A DNA stretch of 64,000 bases from Bacillus sp. MUM 116 (GTDB lineage: Bacteria > Bacillota > Bacilli > Bacillales > Cytobacillaceae). The notes under the pieces were generated by a model. That model had not been told where the DNA came from. It ran no database searches and saw only the letters and a program-made list of their open reading frames with translations. The stretch covers positions 62,001 through 126,000 of the forward strand of contig NZ_MLYR01000017.1 of NCBI RefSeq assembly GCF_001866655.1, written 5' to 3'. A program made the translations under genes and the position numbers. This document shows positions 35,581 through 43,318 of this stretch, piece after piece (positions within the stretch are counted from its first letter, which is position 1; each line of letters starts with the position of its first letter).

Positions 35581-35639
35581 TACAAAAACACCTATAGAGA
35601 AAAAATTAATCAAAATTATTACTTCAAGGAGCTAGAAAA

Positions 35640-36686
35640 ATGAATACCAATCTACCATTAACAAAAATAAAACTACTAAACCCGGAATACCCAAATAAAT
35701 CAACTGGTATCATTAACGGGAAATCCTCAGGCCTGCTAAACTGGAATGACATTGCCTACCCGCAGATGTATGGCCTGTATCAAACATTGCTGTCAAACTT
35801 CTGGAAGGCGCAGGAGATTAATATGCAGGATGATCTGAAACAATGGGAGTTCCTCTCCCCCGTTGAGCAGGATATATTTCTAAGAATTAATACTCAACTC
35901 GCTTCGCTTGACAGCCTGCAAACACCGACGATGAGTCAGGTCATGGATTATGTGACAGACTCAAGTTTTAAGGCGATTTTTGCAGTAATTGCGCAGCAGG
36001 AGGCAGTTCATACCGAATCGTATTCTTATATTTTGAGCTCGCTCATCCCATTAAGTGAACAAAACAAACGGTTTGACCAAGCCAAAAACGATCCCATTGT
36101 CCAGAAACGGAATCAATTAATTTTGGACTCATATGAGAGCTTCCGGCAAAACCCAACGCCATTAAACCTTTTTAAACTAGCGGTGAATTCTATCAATTTA
36201 GAAGGAATCTATTTTTATGCCGGGTTTGCTTTTTTCTATCATCTCGCCCGTCAGCAAAAAATGCTCAAAACGAGTACGATGATTAGCTATATTCAGCGTG
36301 ATGAAATGCAGCATGCCTATTTTATTACCCAGTTCATCCGTATTCTTTTAAGGGAAAATCCGGAACTCAATACGGAGGAAAATGTGGAGTACATCTATCA
36401 AACAATTGACCAGGCGGTAAAACTTGAAAAAGAGTGGGCTGCATTTATTTTAAAAGATATTGATGGAATTGATTTGAAGGAATTTAGTGGTTATGTAGAG
36501 TACTTGGCAAATAAACGTCTGCGGCAGCTGGGATTACAAAATCTTTATCAAGACCGCGAAAACTCAATGCCGTGGATTCATGTGTTTAGCGATGAAATGA
36601 TTAATGAAACCAAGTCTGATTTCTTTGAGCAAAAATCAAGGACTTATTCCAAGGTAACTCAATCAAATGGGTTTGATGAACTATAA
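35640..36686 (+). CDS. Ribonucleoside-diphosphate reductase, beta (radical) subunit
   Basis: A 348-residue ferritin-like protein holding the metal/tyrosyl radical cofactor. All expected ligands are visible: Asp91 (LASLDSLQTP), Glu121 and His124 (EAVHTESY), Glu188 (NLEGIYFY), Glu222 and His225 (RDEMQHAY), and the radical tyrosine Tyr128. It is therefore not a metal-free class Ie protein. AAGGAG lies 10 bases upstream of ATG. It is in one operon with the alpha subunit, 230 bp away, and with a flavodoxin. Confidence 0.9.
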   Translation: MNTNLPLTKIKLLNPEYPNKSTGIINGKSSGLLNWNDIAYPQMYGLYQTLLSNFWKAQEINMQDDLKQWEFLSPVEQDIFLRINTQLASLDSLQTPTMSQVMDYVTDSSFKAIFAVIAQQEAVHTESYSYILSSLIPLSEQNKRFDQAKNDPIVQKRNQLILDSYESFRQNPTPLNLFKLAVNSINLEGIYFYAGFAFFYHLARQQKMLKTSTMISYIQRDEMQHAYFITQFIRILLRENPELNTEENVEYIYQTIDQAVKLEKEWAAFILKDIDGIDLKEFSGYVEYLANKRLRQLGLQNLYQDRENSMPWIHVFSDEMINETKSDFFEQKSRTYSKVTQSNGFDEL

Positions 36687-36698
36687 GGGGAGACGGGG

Positions 36699-37166
36699 AT
36701 GAAGCTAGCCATCGTTTATACCTCCGTTACAGGGAATACAAAAGATCTTGCTGTTATTTTAGGTGGTTTACTCAAGGACTATGAAATAGATGTAAAGTTG
36801 TTTTCAGTTGGAGAGTTTCCGCAAAAAAGATTAGGCCAATTTGATGCAGTGGTGGTCGGAACTTATACGTGGGGAAACGGGGAGATCCCTGAAGAAATGC
36901 AGCCTTTATTCCGAGCATTTGAAACCCAGGACACCCACTCAATCGTCACCGGTGTATTTGGAACGGGGGATCAATTCTATCCCCACTATTGCGGGGCCGT
37001 CGACAAATTCCGGGACATGCTTTATGTCCACAGCGAATTGGCGGTTACCTTGAAGGTGGAGTTAGCACCGCAATTACAAGACCTTAAAAGGTGCCGAAAG
37101 TTTGCCGAAATATTGATACAGCGGTTACGACAACTATGTCCACGCAGAATGGACAAAATAAGCTAA
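36699..37166 (+). CDS. Flavodoxin, possibly the activator of the reductase
   Basis: A 155-residue protein with the FMN phosphate-binding loop SVTGNTKDLA near residue 9 and the isoalloxazine loops GTYTWGNGEIP and FGTGDQFYPHYCGAVD, which match ordinary YkuN/YkuP-type flavodoxins more than NrdI. It begins 12 bases after the beta subunit, so it may do the job of NrdI, delivering oxidant or electrons to the metal centre. Its last residues (roughly CPRRMDKIS) are encoded by a reverse-oriented dispersed element, so the C-terminus looks newly acquired. Confidence 0.82.
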   Translation: MKLAIVYTSVTGNTKDLAVILGGLLKDYEIDVKLFSVGEFPQKRLGQFDAVVVGTYTWGNGEIPEEMQPLFRAFETQDTHSIVTGVFGTGDQFYPHYCGAVDKFRDMLYVHSELAVTLKVELAPQLQDLKRCRKFAEILIQRLRQLCPRRMDKIS

Positions 37167-37191
37167 ATGTCCACGAACGGTGCCTGTCACC
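37137..37191 (-). repeat. GTGACAGGCACC dispersed element, copy 10 (reverse), coding a protein tail
   Basis: On the minus strand: GGTGACAGGCACC, GTTCGTGGACA, a TTTTGTCC partner and GCGTGGACA. The flavodoxin frame runs about 30 bases into it before TAA 37164-37166. Confidence 0.87.
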
Positions 37192-37228
37192 ATGTGAAAT
37201 CTTCACTGGTGACAGGACCGATTTTTTT
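37179..37228 (+). terminator. Terminator built from the dispersed element
   Basis: GGTGCCTGTCACC (37179-37191) pairs with GGTGACAGGACC (37208-37219) and is followed by GATTTTTTT. Part of the repeat has become one arm of the terminator. Confidence 0.75.
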
Positions 37229-37257
37229 AAAAATTGAATTTATTTTCTAATTCCGAC

Positions 37258-37286
37258 TTGACCGATTGGAATATATGTAATAAAAT
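37258..37286 (+). promoter_or_regulatory. Promoter of tcyP
   Basis: TTGACC (37258-37263), a 17-bp spacer and TAAAAT (37281-37286). An ATTGGAAT stretch in the spacer resembles a CymR half-site, which would fit sulfur control, but this is weak evidence. Confidence 0.6.
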
Positions 37287-37325
37287 TCCCTTATAAATAA
37301 AAAGTGGAAAAAAGGGGGAGTTGTT

Positions 37326-38708
37326 ATGAATACTATTCTAGTTATTGTCAATATAGTCGTGTTATTATTGCTTATTTCTGGATTGTTCCTAATGCAAAAA
37401 AAGCATGTATCATTTTCCAAACGCGTGTTCACGGCTTTAGGTTTAGGTCTTATATTTGGTTTAGTTATACATCAAATTTATGGAACAACATCTGATATTA
37501 CGGTAAGCACCATTGATTGGTTTAGTATTGTTGGCAGTGGGTATGTAAAACTATTACAGATGGTGGTCATGCCGCTCGTTTTTATTTCCATCGTGGGTGC
37601 TTTTACAAAGCTAAAGATTACTAAAAATATTGGGAAAATCAGTTTCTTGGTTATTGGTCTGCTCCTGGGCACAACCGCTATTGCTGCAGCCATCGGTATT
37701 GGATCAGCATTAGGGTTTGGGCTTGACGGCATTCATTTAAATCAAGGTGATGCAGAAGCTGCTCGTAATGCAGAATTAAAGGAAACCGTTGTTAGCGTGA
37801 AAGATGCGACAATCCCGCAGCAAATATTGCAGCTATTTCCAAGCAATCCATTCCAAGATTTAACGGGTGCACGCCCTACGTCTACAATAGCGGTAGTTAT
37901 TTTTGCAGCGTTTATCGGTATTGCTTATTTAGGAGTAAGAAAGAAGAACGAAGAGCAAGGGGAATTTTTTGCTAAAATCATAGATACTTTATACGCCATC
38001 ATCATGCGAGTTGTAACACTTATTCTTCGTTTAACACCGTATGGGATTCTAGCAATTATTACGAAAGTATCAGCAACAAGTGATTACGAAGCTATTGCGA
38101 AATTAGGCAAGTTTGTTATTGCTTCCTATGCAGCACTTATTCTTATGTTTATTGTCCATTTATTATTATTGTCACTTGCAAAACTTAGCCCTGTTCAATA
38201 TGTGAAAAAAGGCTTGCCAACTTTAACGTTTGCCTTTACATCTCGTACTAGCGCGGGAACATTACCTTTAACAACCAAAACACTTACAAAGGATTTTGGA
38301 GTTTCTGAAGGGATTGCAAACTTTGCAGCTTCATTTGGACTTTCCATTGGCCAAAACGGATGTGCAGGTATCTACCCGGCAATGTTGGCTGTAATGGTGG
38401 CTCCATCTGCGGGGATTAACCCGACAAGTCCATCCTTTATTCTCACTCTAATCCTTGTTGTAGCCCTTAGCTCTTTTGGTGTGGCTGGAGTGGGTGGTGG
38501 TGCGACATTTGCAGCACTGATTGTATTATCAGTATTAAACCTTCCAATTGCGATTGTTGGGTTATTAATCTCTGTTGAACCGTTGATTGACATGGGACGT
38601 ACAGCCCTGAACGTCAGCGGGGCGATGACAGCTGGTGTACTAACAAGTAAGGCCACAGGAGAATTCGAAAAAGAAGTTTACCAAAATTCTAAAGTCATAG
38701 AAGCATAA
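37326..38708 (+). CDS. tcyP: L-cystine symporter TcyP
   Basis: A 460-residue DAACS-family (dicarboxylate/amino acid:cation) symporter, close to the 463 residues I recall for B. subtilis TcyP. About ten helices, a TSRTSAGTLPLTTKTL re-entrant loop near residue 320 and ASFGLSIGQNGCAGIYPAM mark the substrate site. It imports cystine as a sulfur source. GGGGGAG precedes the ATG. It is a single-gene unit with its own promoter, followed by a dispersed element and a terminator. Confidence 0.9.
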   Translation: MNTILVIVNIVVLLLLISGLFLMQKKHVSFSKRVFTALGLGLIFGLVIHQIYGTTSDITVSTIDWFSIVGSGYVKLLQMVVMPLVFISIVGAFTKLKITKNIGKISFLVIGLLLGTTAIAAAIGIGSALGFGLDGIHLNQGDAEAARNAELKETVVSVKDATIPQQILQLFPSNPFQDLTGARPTSTIAVVIFAAFIGIAYLGVRKKNEEQGEFFAKIIDTLYAIIMRVVTLILRLTPYGILAIITKVSATSDYEAIAKLGKFVIASYAALILMFIVHLLLLSLAKLSPVQYVKKGLPTLTFAFTSRTSAGTLPLTTKTLTKDFGVSEGIANFAASFGLSIGQNGCAGIYPAMLAVMVAPSAGINPTSPSFILTLILVVALSSFGVAGVGGGATFAALIVLSVLNLPIAIVGLLISVEPLIDMGRTALNVSGAMTAGVLTSKATGEFEKEVYQNSKVIEA

Positions 38709-38714
38709 AAACAT

Positions 38715-38770
38715 GGTGCCTGTCACCGTTCGTGGACAAAATACCCATTTTGTCCTTATTAGGAGGACAT
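38715..38770 (+). repeat. GTGACAGGCACC dispersed element, copy 11 (variant core)
   Basis: GGTGCCTGTCACC, GTTCGTGGACAAAAT, ATTTTGTCC and GGAGGACA, 7 bases after the tcyP stop. The first block is in inverted form relative to the rest. Confidence 0.84.
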
Positions 38771-38802
38771 TTTGGATAAGATAAAAACTGAATTGGTTAA
38801 AA

Positions 38803-38846
38803 GTGCCTGTCATTTGTATATTTTTACATATGACAGGCATTTTTTT
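38803..38846 (+). terminator. Terminator after tcyP
   Basis: A long stem, TGCCTGTCAT plus TTGTA with TACAT plus ATGACAGGCA, followed by TTTTTTT. Its TGCCTGTCA arm resembles the dispersed element. Confidence 0.85.
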
Positions 38847-38948
38847 ATATTTGTTGAAGTAATTTCCATAAATGTATTGTATGTATTTGGAAATTATAAT
38901 ATACTACATTACAACACTAATGTACTGTGTTAGGGAGGGAGGAGCAGG

Positions 38949-39329
38949 GTGATTCCTCATTTGGATGGTACGAAGCCGATTTATGTGCAGATTTCTGAGT
39001 GGCTGGAGACGGAAATATTAAACGGCAATTTCGAAAAGGATCAAAAAATCTATTCGCAATATCAGCTCGCAGAGATGTTTAATATTAATCCGGCGACAGC
39101 TGCAAAGGGCCTCAATCTATTAGCGGATGAAGAGATTCTCTATAAAAAACGCGGACTTGGAATGTTTGTTGCAAACACCGCAAAAGACAGGATCCTAAAA
39201 AAGCGGAAGAATCAAACGCTCAAACGCCTAGTCTCGGAAATCGTCATTGAAGCGAAAAGGCTCAATGTAAGTAAAGATGAATTAATCGAAATGATTCGAA
39301 AGGAAGAAATCGGGGAGGAAGAGGAATGA
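38949..39329 (+). CDS. GntR family regulator, YtrA subfamily (second module)
   Basis: A 126-residue short GntR protein with a winged helix (about residues 8-72, YQLAEMFNINPATAAKGLNLL) and a short C-terminal helical tail. It heads an operon with an ATPase and permease, as YtrA does, and probably represses that operon in the absence of a signal. The GTG start follows GGGAGGGAGGAGCAGG. TATAAT at 38895-38900 is the likely -10, followed by ACATTAC and ACACTAATGT stretches that may be its operator. It overlaps the ATPase gene by 4 bases. Confidence 0.85.
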   Translation: MIPHLDGTKPIYVQISEWLETEILNGNFEKDQKIYSQYQLAEMFNINPATAAKGLNLLADEEILYKKRGLGMFVANTAKDRILKKRKNQTLKRLVSEIVIEAKRLNVSKDELIEMIRKEEIGEEEE

Positions 39330-40228
39330 ATGTAATAGAATGCGAGGGATTGATAAAAGTCTACGGGCAAAAGAATGCCTTAAATAGAATAACATTTCAA
39401 ATTGCAGAAAATAAAATTACTGGACTGATTGGCAGAAACGGGGCTGGAAAAACTACGCTGCTTAAAACCATTGCCGGTCATTTAAAAGAAACATCCGGGG
39501 GAATAAAGGTTTTTACAGAAAAACCCTTTAATAACCTTAAGGTTTCAGCAAACACCATTTTCATACATGAGGAAATGGAATTCCCTTCGGTGTTATGCCT
39601 GAAAGAAATCCTAGAAACTGCCTCAAGCTTTTATGAAAATTGGGATGAGGAGCTTGCCTATCGTCTATTTGACTATTTCTCCTTCTACCCACTTCAGCAA
39701 TTTAATGGTCTTTCAAAAGGTATGAAAAGTACTTTTAAGATGATTTTAGGATTAGCTGCTAAATGCCCGTTAACCATCTTTGATGAACCAACATCGGGAA
39801 TGGATGCGGCTGTGCGTAAGGATTTTTATCGTGCCTTACTAAAGGATTATATTGCCTATCCCCGGACGATTATCATTTCAAGTCATCACTTAAACGAAAT
39901 AGAAGATTTAATTGAGGATATTCTTCTGATAAAAGATGGAAAAGAACTACTCCATATGCCAGCTGCTGATTTGAAGGAGTGGGCGGTTGGTCTGCGAGGA
40001 AAGGCACAAATGGTAAAGGAAAGGATAAAAGATTTTGGAATCCTTCATTCCCAGCCCATTGGTCAGGACCATTTATATGCAGTGGTGAAAAATGATTTTT
40101 CCCAAGAGGAAATAACAGAGATTCGGGCAAATGGGATTGAGGTTAGCGCTGTTGAATCTAGCGATCTATGTGTCTATTTAACTGGAAAAATAGGAGGGGA
40201 AATTGATGATGTCTTTGTCAAATCCTAG
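39326..40228 (+). CDS. ABC transporter ATP-binding protein (second YtrB-like)
   Basis: A 300-residue ABC ATPase with Walker A GRNGAGKTT (about residues 35-43), a degenerate signature LSKGMKSTFKM, Walker B LTIFDEPTSGMD and the switch histidine in ISSHHLNEIED. It is parallel to the ATPase at 29237 but clearly diverged, so the two modules are paralogues rather than a recent duplication. It overlaps the GntR gene upstream and the permease downstream. The substrate is unknown. Confidence 0.85.
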   Translation: MNVIECEGLIKVYGQKNALNRITFQIAENKITGLIGRNGAGKTTLLKTIAGHLKETSGGIKVFTEKPFNNLKVSANTIFIHEEMEFPSVLCLKEILETASSFYENWDEELAYRLFDYFSFYPLQQFNGLSKGMKSTFKMILGLAAKCPLTIFDEPTSGMDAAVRKDFYRALLKDYIAYPRTIIISSHHLNEIEDLIEDILLIKDGKELLHMPAADLKEWAVGLRGKAQMVKERIKDFGILHSQPIGQDHLYAVVKNDFSQEEITEIRANGIEVSAVESSDLCVYLTGKIGGEIDDVFVKS

Positions 40229-40943
40229 TCTGGGTCATGTTGTAAAACAGCAATTTGTTTATAAACTGAAAGCTTACCAGCAAGCTTTTATCTCCTTAGT
40301 CATTGTTCAGGGGATTGCGATTCTTTTTTCCATTGGTGGTGTGGGGATGATGGGGTCAGGCAGTCAGAGTATTAATATCAGTGTTAAATATTATTCAGCA
40401 GATATTGTCGTCGTTTTTACATTATTATGGGGATTTATTACCGCCATTAATTTGACCACAAAAGCATATCGTTATGACGATTTCGCTTTTGTGACGAATC
40501 GAATCAGTAGTAATTTATCGAATATATTATTTTTGCTTACAGGAAGTGTCATCGGTGGTGTTACCGCGATGCTGTCCGCCTCTTTGTTAAAAATAATAAT
40601 GGTGTATGTTTTGAATTATCAGTTTGTTGCACCCCTAAGCACAATGGGTGTTCCAGTAGAATTCATGCTCGGCATCCTAACAACGTGTTTGTACCTTTTC
40701 CTTTTTTGTGCGTTAGGTTATTTTGTCGGAATGCTTGTTCAAATCCATAAACTTTTCATCGTTATACTACCTGCTGTTTTATTAGGAGGGGCTTTTGGAA
40801 AAGAAAAACTATTTATAAAGCTATTAGGAATTTTGTTTACTGAATCATCTCTTTCTATTTTTATTGTTAAAATCATCGTGGCTATAGCACTGCTATTTTA
40901 CAGTTCGGTCATTTTATCGAACCGAATGGAGGTAAGGTCTTGA
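40206..40943 (+). CDS. ABC transporter permease, six-helix type
   Basis: A 245-residue membrane protein with about six hydrophobic helices and no large soluble domain, the size of ABC-2 permeases in YtrA-type operons. It would pair with the ATPase encoded just upstream, whose gene it overlaps by 23 bases. AGGAGGGG lies before three clustered starts (TTG 40203, ATG 40206, ATG 40209), so the exact start is open. Its stop TGA overlaps the next ATG. Confidence 0.75.
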   Translation: MMSLSNPSLGHVVKQQFVYKLKAYQQAFISLVIVQGIAILFSIGGVGMMGSGSQSINISVKYYSADIVVVFTLLWGFITAINLTTKAYRYDDFAFVTNRISSNLSNILFLLTGSVIGGVTAMLSASLLKIIMVYVLNYQFVAPLSTMGVPVEFMLGILTTCLYLFLFCALGYFVGMLVQIHKLFIVILPAVLLGGAFGKEKLFIKLLGILFTESSLSIFIVKIIVAIALLFYSSVILSNRMEVRS

Positions 40944-41668
40944 TGCTTGCTAATCTGCTTATACCAATCATCTTGATTATTTTTATCGTAATGGTAATCA
41001 CCTTTTTAGTGGTAAAAGTGATGAAAGGAAGCGGGAAGAGAAAAGGAAAATATAATTTTAAAAGAAGAGTTTACTGGATTTTAGGAAGCTATATTACGGT
41101 TTTATTGATCAGTTTTTTTATAGATGTAGCAAATCCTGTGACTGGCATGATGGCGGATAGAAAAATAGTTAAAGATAAAGATCTTGATCAGGAAAATTCA
41201 GAATTATACGTAGCTGCTTTAGAAGGAAAAATTGCTGAATCCGGAAATCAATTTGTCGTGAAGAAGTGGGCCTTTGATTATCAGGGAAGAAATCTTGAAA
41301 TCAAGTCAGAAAACGAAGGGTTCTTCAATGCAAGGGTTGTTGTGGAACGGAAAAAGGATAATGATGGGAAAATCGAAGCTACCTACTATCAAACAAGGTC
41401 AAGTATAGATCATCGGGAAATTACTGAGAAGAAGCGCCCAATTAGAATACAATTATATGAGAATACACTCATGCTTGGCGAACAAGACAGAGTAGAACTA
41501 AAATTCTCCCAGTTTGAAAATGCATTCACCGTCAACCAATTTACCGGTTCCGGCTGGTTCAAGCATGAGTCCAGCTTCTATGAAAGCCAAGGCATCCTTT
41601 ACCTGAAAATCCCAAAAGACCTCAAGCTCAACACCCAAACCGAATTCGACCTCGAATACGTCAGGTGA
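40943..41668 (+). CDS. Membrane-anchored protein of the second GntR/ABC module
   Basis: A 241-residue protein with two N-terminal helices (about residues 3-25 and 44-62) and a C-terminal extracytoplasmic domain of about 175 residues. I do not recognise a family. It overlaps the permease stop by one base and follows GGAGGTAAGG, so it belongs to this operon; its ectodomain may correspond in role to the C-terminal domain fused to the permease at 30111-32084. Its last 22 codons have no T in the third position, and its TGA stop is the one inside a dispersed element. Confidence 0.7.
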   Translation: MLANLLIPIILIIFIVMVITFLVVKVMKGSGKRKGKYNFKRRVYWILGSYITVLLISFFIDVANPVTGMMADRKIVKDKDLDQENSELYVAALEGKIAESGNQFVVKKWAFDYQGRNLEIKSENEGFFNARVVVERKKDNDGKIEATYYQTRSSIDHREITEKKRPIRIQLYENTLMLGEQDRVELKFSQFENAFTVNQFTGSGWFKHESSFYESQGILYLKIPKDLKLNTQTEFDLEYVR

Positions 41669-41717
41669 CAGGCACCGTTCATGGACATTTAGACGATTTG
41701 TCCTCCTGTGGTGGACG
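41665..41717 (+). repeat. GTGACAGGCACC dispersed element, copy 12, supplying a stop codon
   Basis: GTGACAGGCACCGTTCATGG, ACATTT / GATTTGTCC and GTGGTGGACG. Its first TGA (41666-41668) ends the upstream gene. Confidence 0.87.
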
Positions 41718-41748
41718 CCAGTCGTTGGATGGAAAATTTAATATAAAA

Positions 41749-41802
41749 ATTATTCTGAAAAAACTATTGACAGGGTTGCCCATAAGCTATATTCTGAAAA
41801 CA
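41749..41802 (+). promoter_or_regulatory. Promoter with two CodY-like boxes
   Basis: TTGACA (41767-41772) with TATATT (41788-41793, 15-bp spacer) or TATTCT (17-bp spacer). Two stretches centred on TTCTGAAAA, at 41749-41763 and 41788-41802, each match 11 of 15 positions of the CodY consensus AATTTTCWGAAAATT and flank the promoter. Control of an amino-acid-binding protein by CodY would be expected, but the boxes are only moderate. Confidence 0.5.
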
Positions 41803-41857
41803 TTAAAAAAATAGAAAAATTACATCAAGATTACATCAGAAAAGGGAGATTATATTT

Positions 41858-43042
41858 ATGAAGAAGCAAATGGCAAAACTTTTTATGGCTTCGAGCTTAG
41901 TGGCTGGAATTCTAGCTGGATGCTCAGGAGCGAATGGCGCTTCAAGCACAGGCTCTGATAACAGTAAATCCATCAAAATCGGGGTAAACTTGGAGCTCTC
42001 AGGCGGTGTTGCATCCTACGGCGAATCACTGGCTGACGGGATTAATATTGCGGTCGATGAAATCAATAAAAAGGGTGGCATTGACGGCAAAAAGATTGAT
42101 GTTGTAAAAGTGGATAATAAATCTGATGCTGCCGAAGCGACTAATGGTGCCATCAAATTAACTAGCCAAGACCATGTAAATGCAATTATTGGTGCTGCTA
42201 CCAGTGGTGACACGGTTGCGCAGGCCCAAATTGCAAATGATAATAAAACAGTTTTATTGACTCCATCTGGAACAAGTCCAAATGTAACGGTCGGAGATAA
42301 TGGAAAATTAAATGATTTTGTTTTCCGTACTTCGTTTATTGATCCATTCCAAGGAACAGTAGCAGCTAACTTTGCAGCAAAAAAACTTAAGGTTAAAAAT
42401 GCAGCGATTTTTGCAGATAGTTCCAGTGATTATGCAAAAGGGCTTTCAGCAGCTTTTAAAAAGACGTTTGAAGCTGCCGGCGGAAAAGTTGTAACAGAAG
42501 AAGCCTATATTGCAAAGGATACAGATTTCCGTTCTACATTAACACGAATTAAAGCAAAAAACCCTGAATTCATTTTTATCCCGGGATATTATGAAGAAGT
42601 AGGTTTAATTGTGAAGCAAGCACGCGAATTAGGCATCAACGTTCCATTGATGGGAGCAGACGGCTGGGATTCTCCTAAATTAGTTGAAATTGCCGGAGCA
42701 GCAGCTTTGAATAACACGTTTATCACAAACCATTATTCATCTGAAGACCCGGAGAAAAAGATTCAAACATTTGTAACTACTTTTAAAGACAAGAACAAAG
42801 GGGAATTACCGAACGCCTTTAACGCGCTTGGCTATGATACAGTTTATCTATTGGCTGATGCAATTAAACGCGCCGGAAGCACCGATTCAACAAAGATTAA
42901 AGATGCTTTAGCAGAAACTAAAGATCTATCACTTGTAACAGGAATTGTATCTATTGACAAAAATCATAACCCAATTAAATCAGCAACAATCTTAGAATAT
43001 AAAAATGGAAAACAAGTGTTTAAAACAAAAATCAATCCATAA
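41858..43042 (+). CDS. Branched-chain amino-acid-type ABC substrate-binding lipoprotein
   Basis: A 394-residue lipoprotein with lipobox GILAGC (Cys22) and a type I binding fold of the LivJ/Peripla_BP_6 family (INIAVDEINKKGGIDGKKI, TPSGTSPNVT, FNALGYDTVYLLADAI). It would capture an amino acid or amide outside the cell. No permease or ATPase genes adjoin, so it must share a transporter encoded elsewhere or act as an orphan receptor. An AAAGGGAG site precedes the ATG, and a terminator follows. The ligand cannot be told. Confidence 0.83.
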   Translation: MKKQMAKLFMASSLVAGILAGCSGANGASSTGSDNSKSIKIGVNLELSGGVASYGESLADGINIAVDEINKKGGIDGKKIDVVKVDNKSDAAEATNGAIKLTSQDHVNAIIGAATSGDTVAQAQIANDNKTVLLTPSGTSPNVTVGDNGKLNDFVFRTSFIDPFQGTVAANFAAKKLKVKNAAIFADSSSDYAKGLSAAFKKTFEAAGGKVVTEEAYIAKDTDFRSTLTRIKAKNPEFIFIPGYYEEVGLIVKQARELGINVPLMGADGWDSPKLVEIAGAAALNNTFITNHYSSEDPEKKIQTFVTTFKDKNKGELPNAFNALGYDTVYLLADAIKRAGSTDSTKIKDALAETKDLSLVTGIVSIDKNHNPIKSATILEYKNGKQVFKTKINP

Positions 43043-43074
43043 AAAATGGGGGGCAATGCCTCCCATTTTTTTGT
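43043..43074 (+). terminator. Terminator after the substrate-binding protein gene
   Basis: AAAATGGGGGGC-AAT-GCCTCCCATTTTTTT hairpin with a T run. The remaining 240 bases to the next gene are AT-rich with no recognisable site or gene. Confidence 0.87.
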
Positions 43075-43318
43075 TGAGAAAAACTTTACAAACTATAAAA
43101 CAATTCATGGAAAAGATTTTATGTTTTGTCTAATGACAACCAACTGGAATAGTTTATAATTTAATATATAACTCTGAATACTTACATAAAGTTATAACTT
43201 TTTGAACAAGAATAACTGGCTTTCTTAAAAAAACTGAATACGCTTACATTTTTTAGATAAAACAAGTGTTAGAAAAATGTCTGCAAAACTATCAGTATAA
43301 ATAAAGGAGTGGTTAATC

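Noticed and set aside
35431..35643. 70-codon frame between the reductase subunits
   Set aside because: It consists of degenerate 51-bp repeats; openness follows from the repeat length being a multiple of three. Listed as a repeat and a finding, not as a gene.
4404..41717. The recurrent 55-bp element as a CRISPR array
   Set aside because: Copies are kilobases apart, in both directions and at gene ends, with no cas genes.
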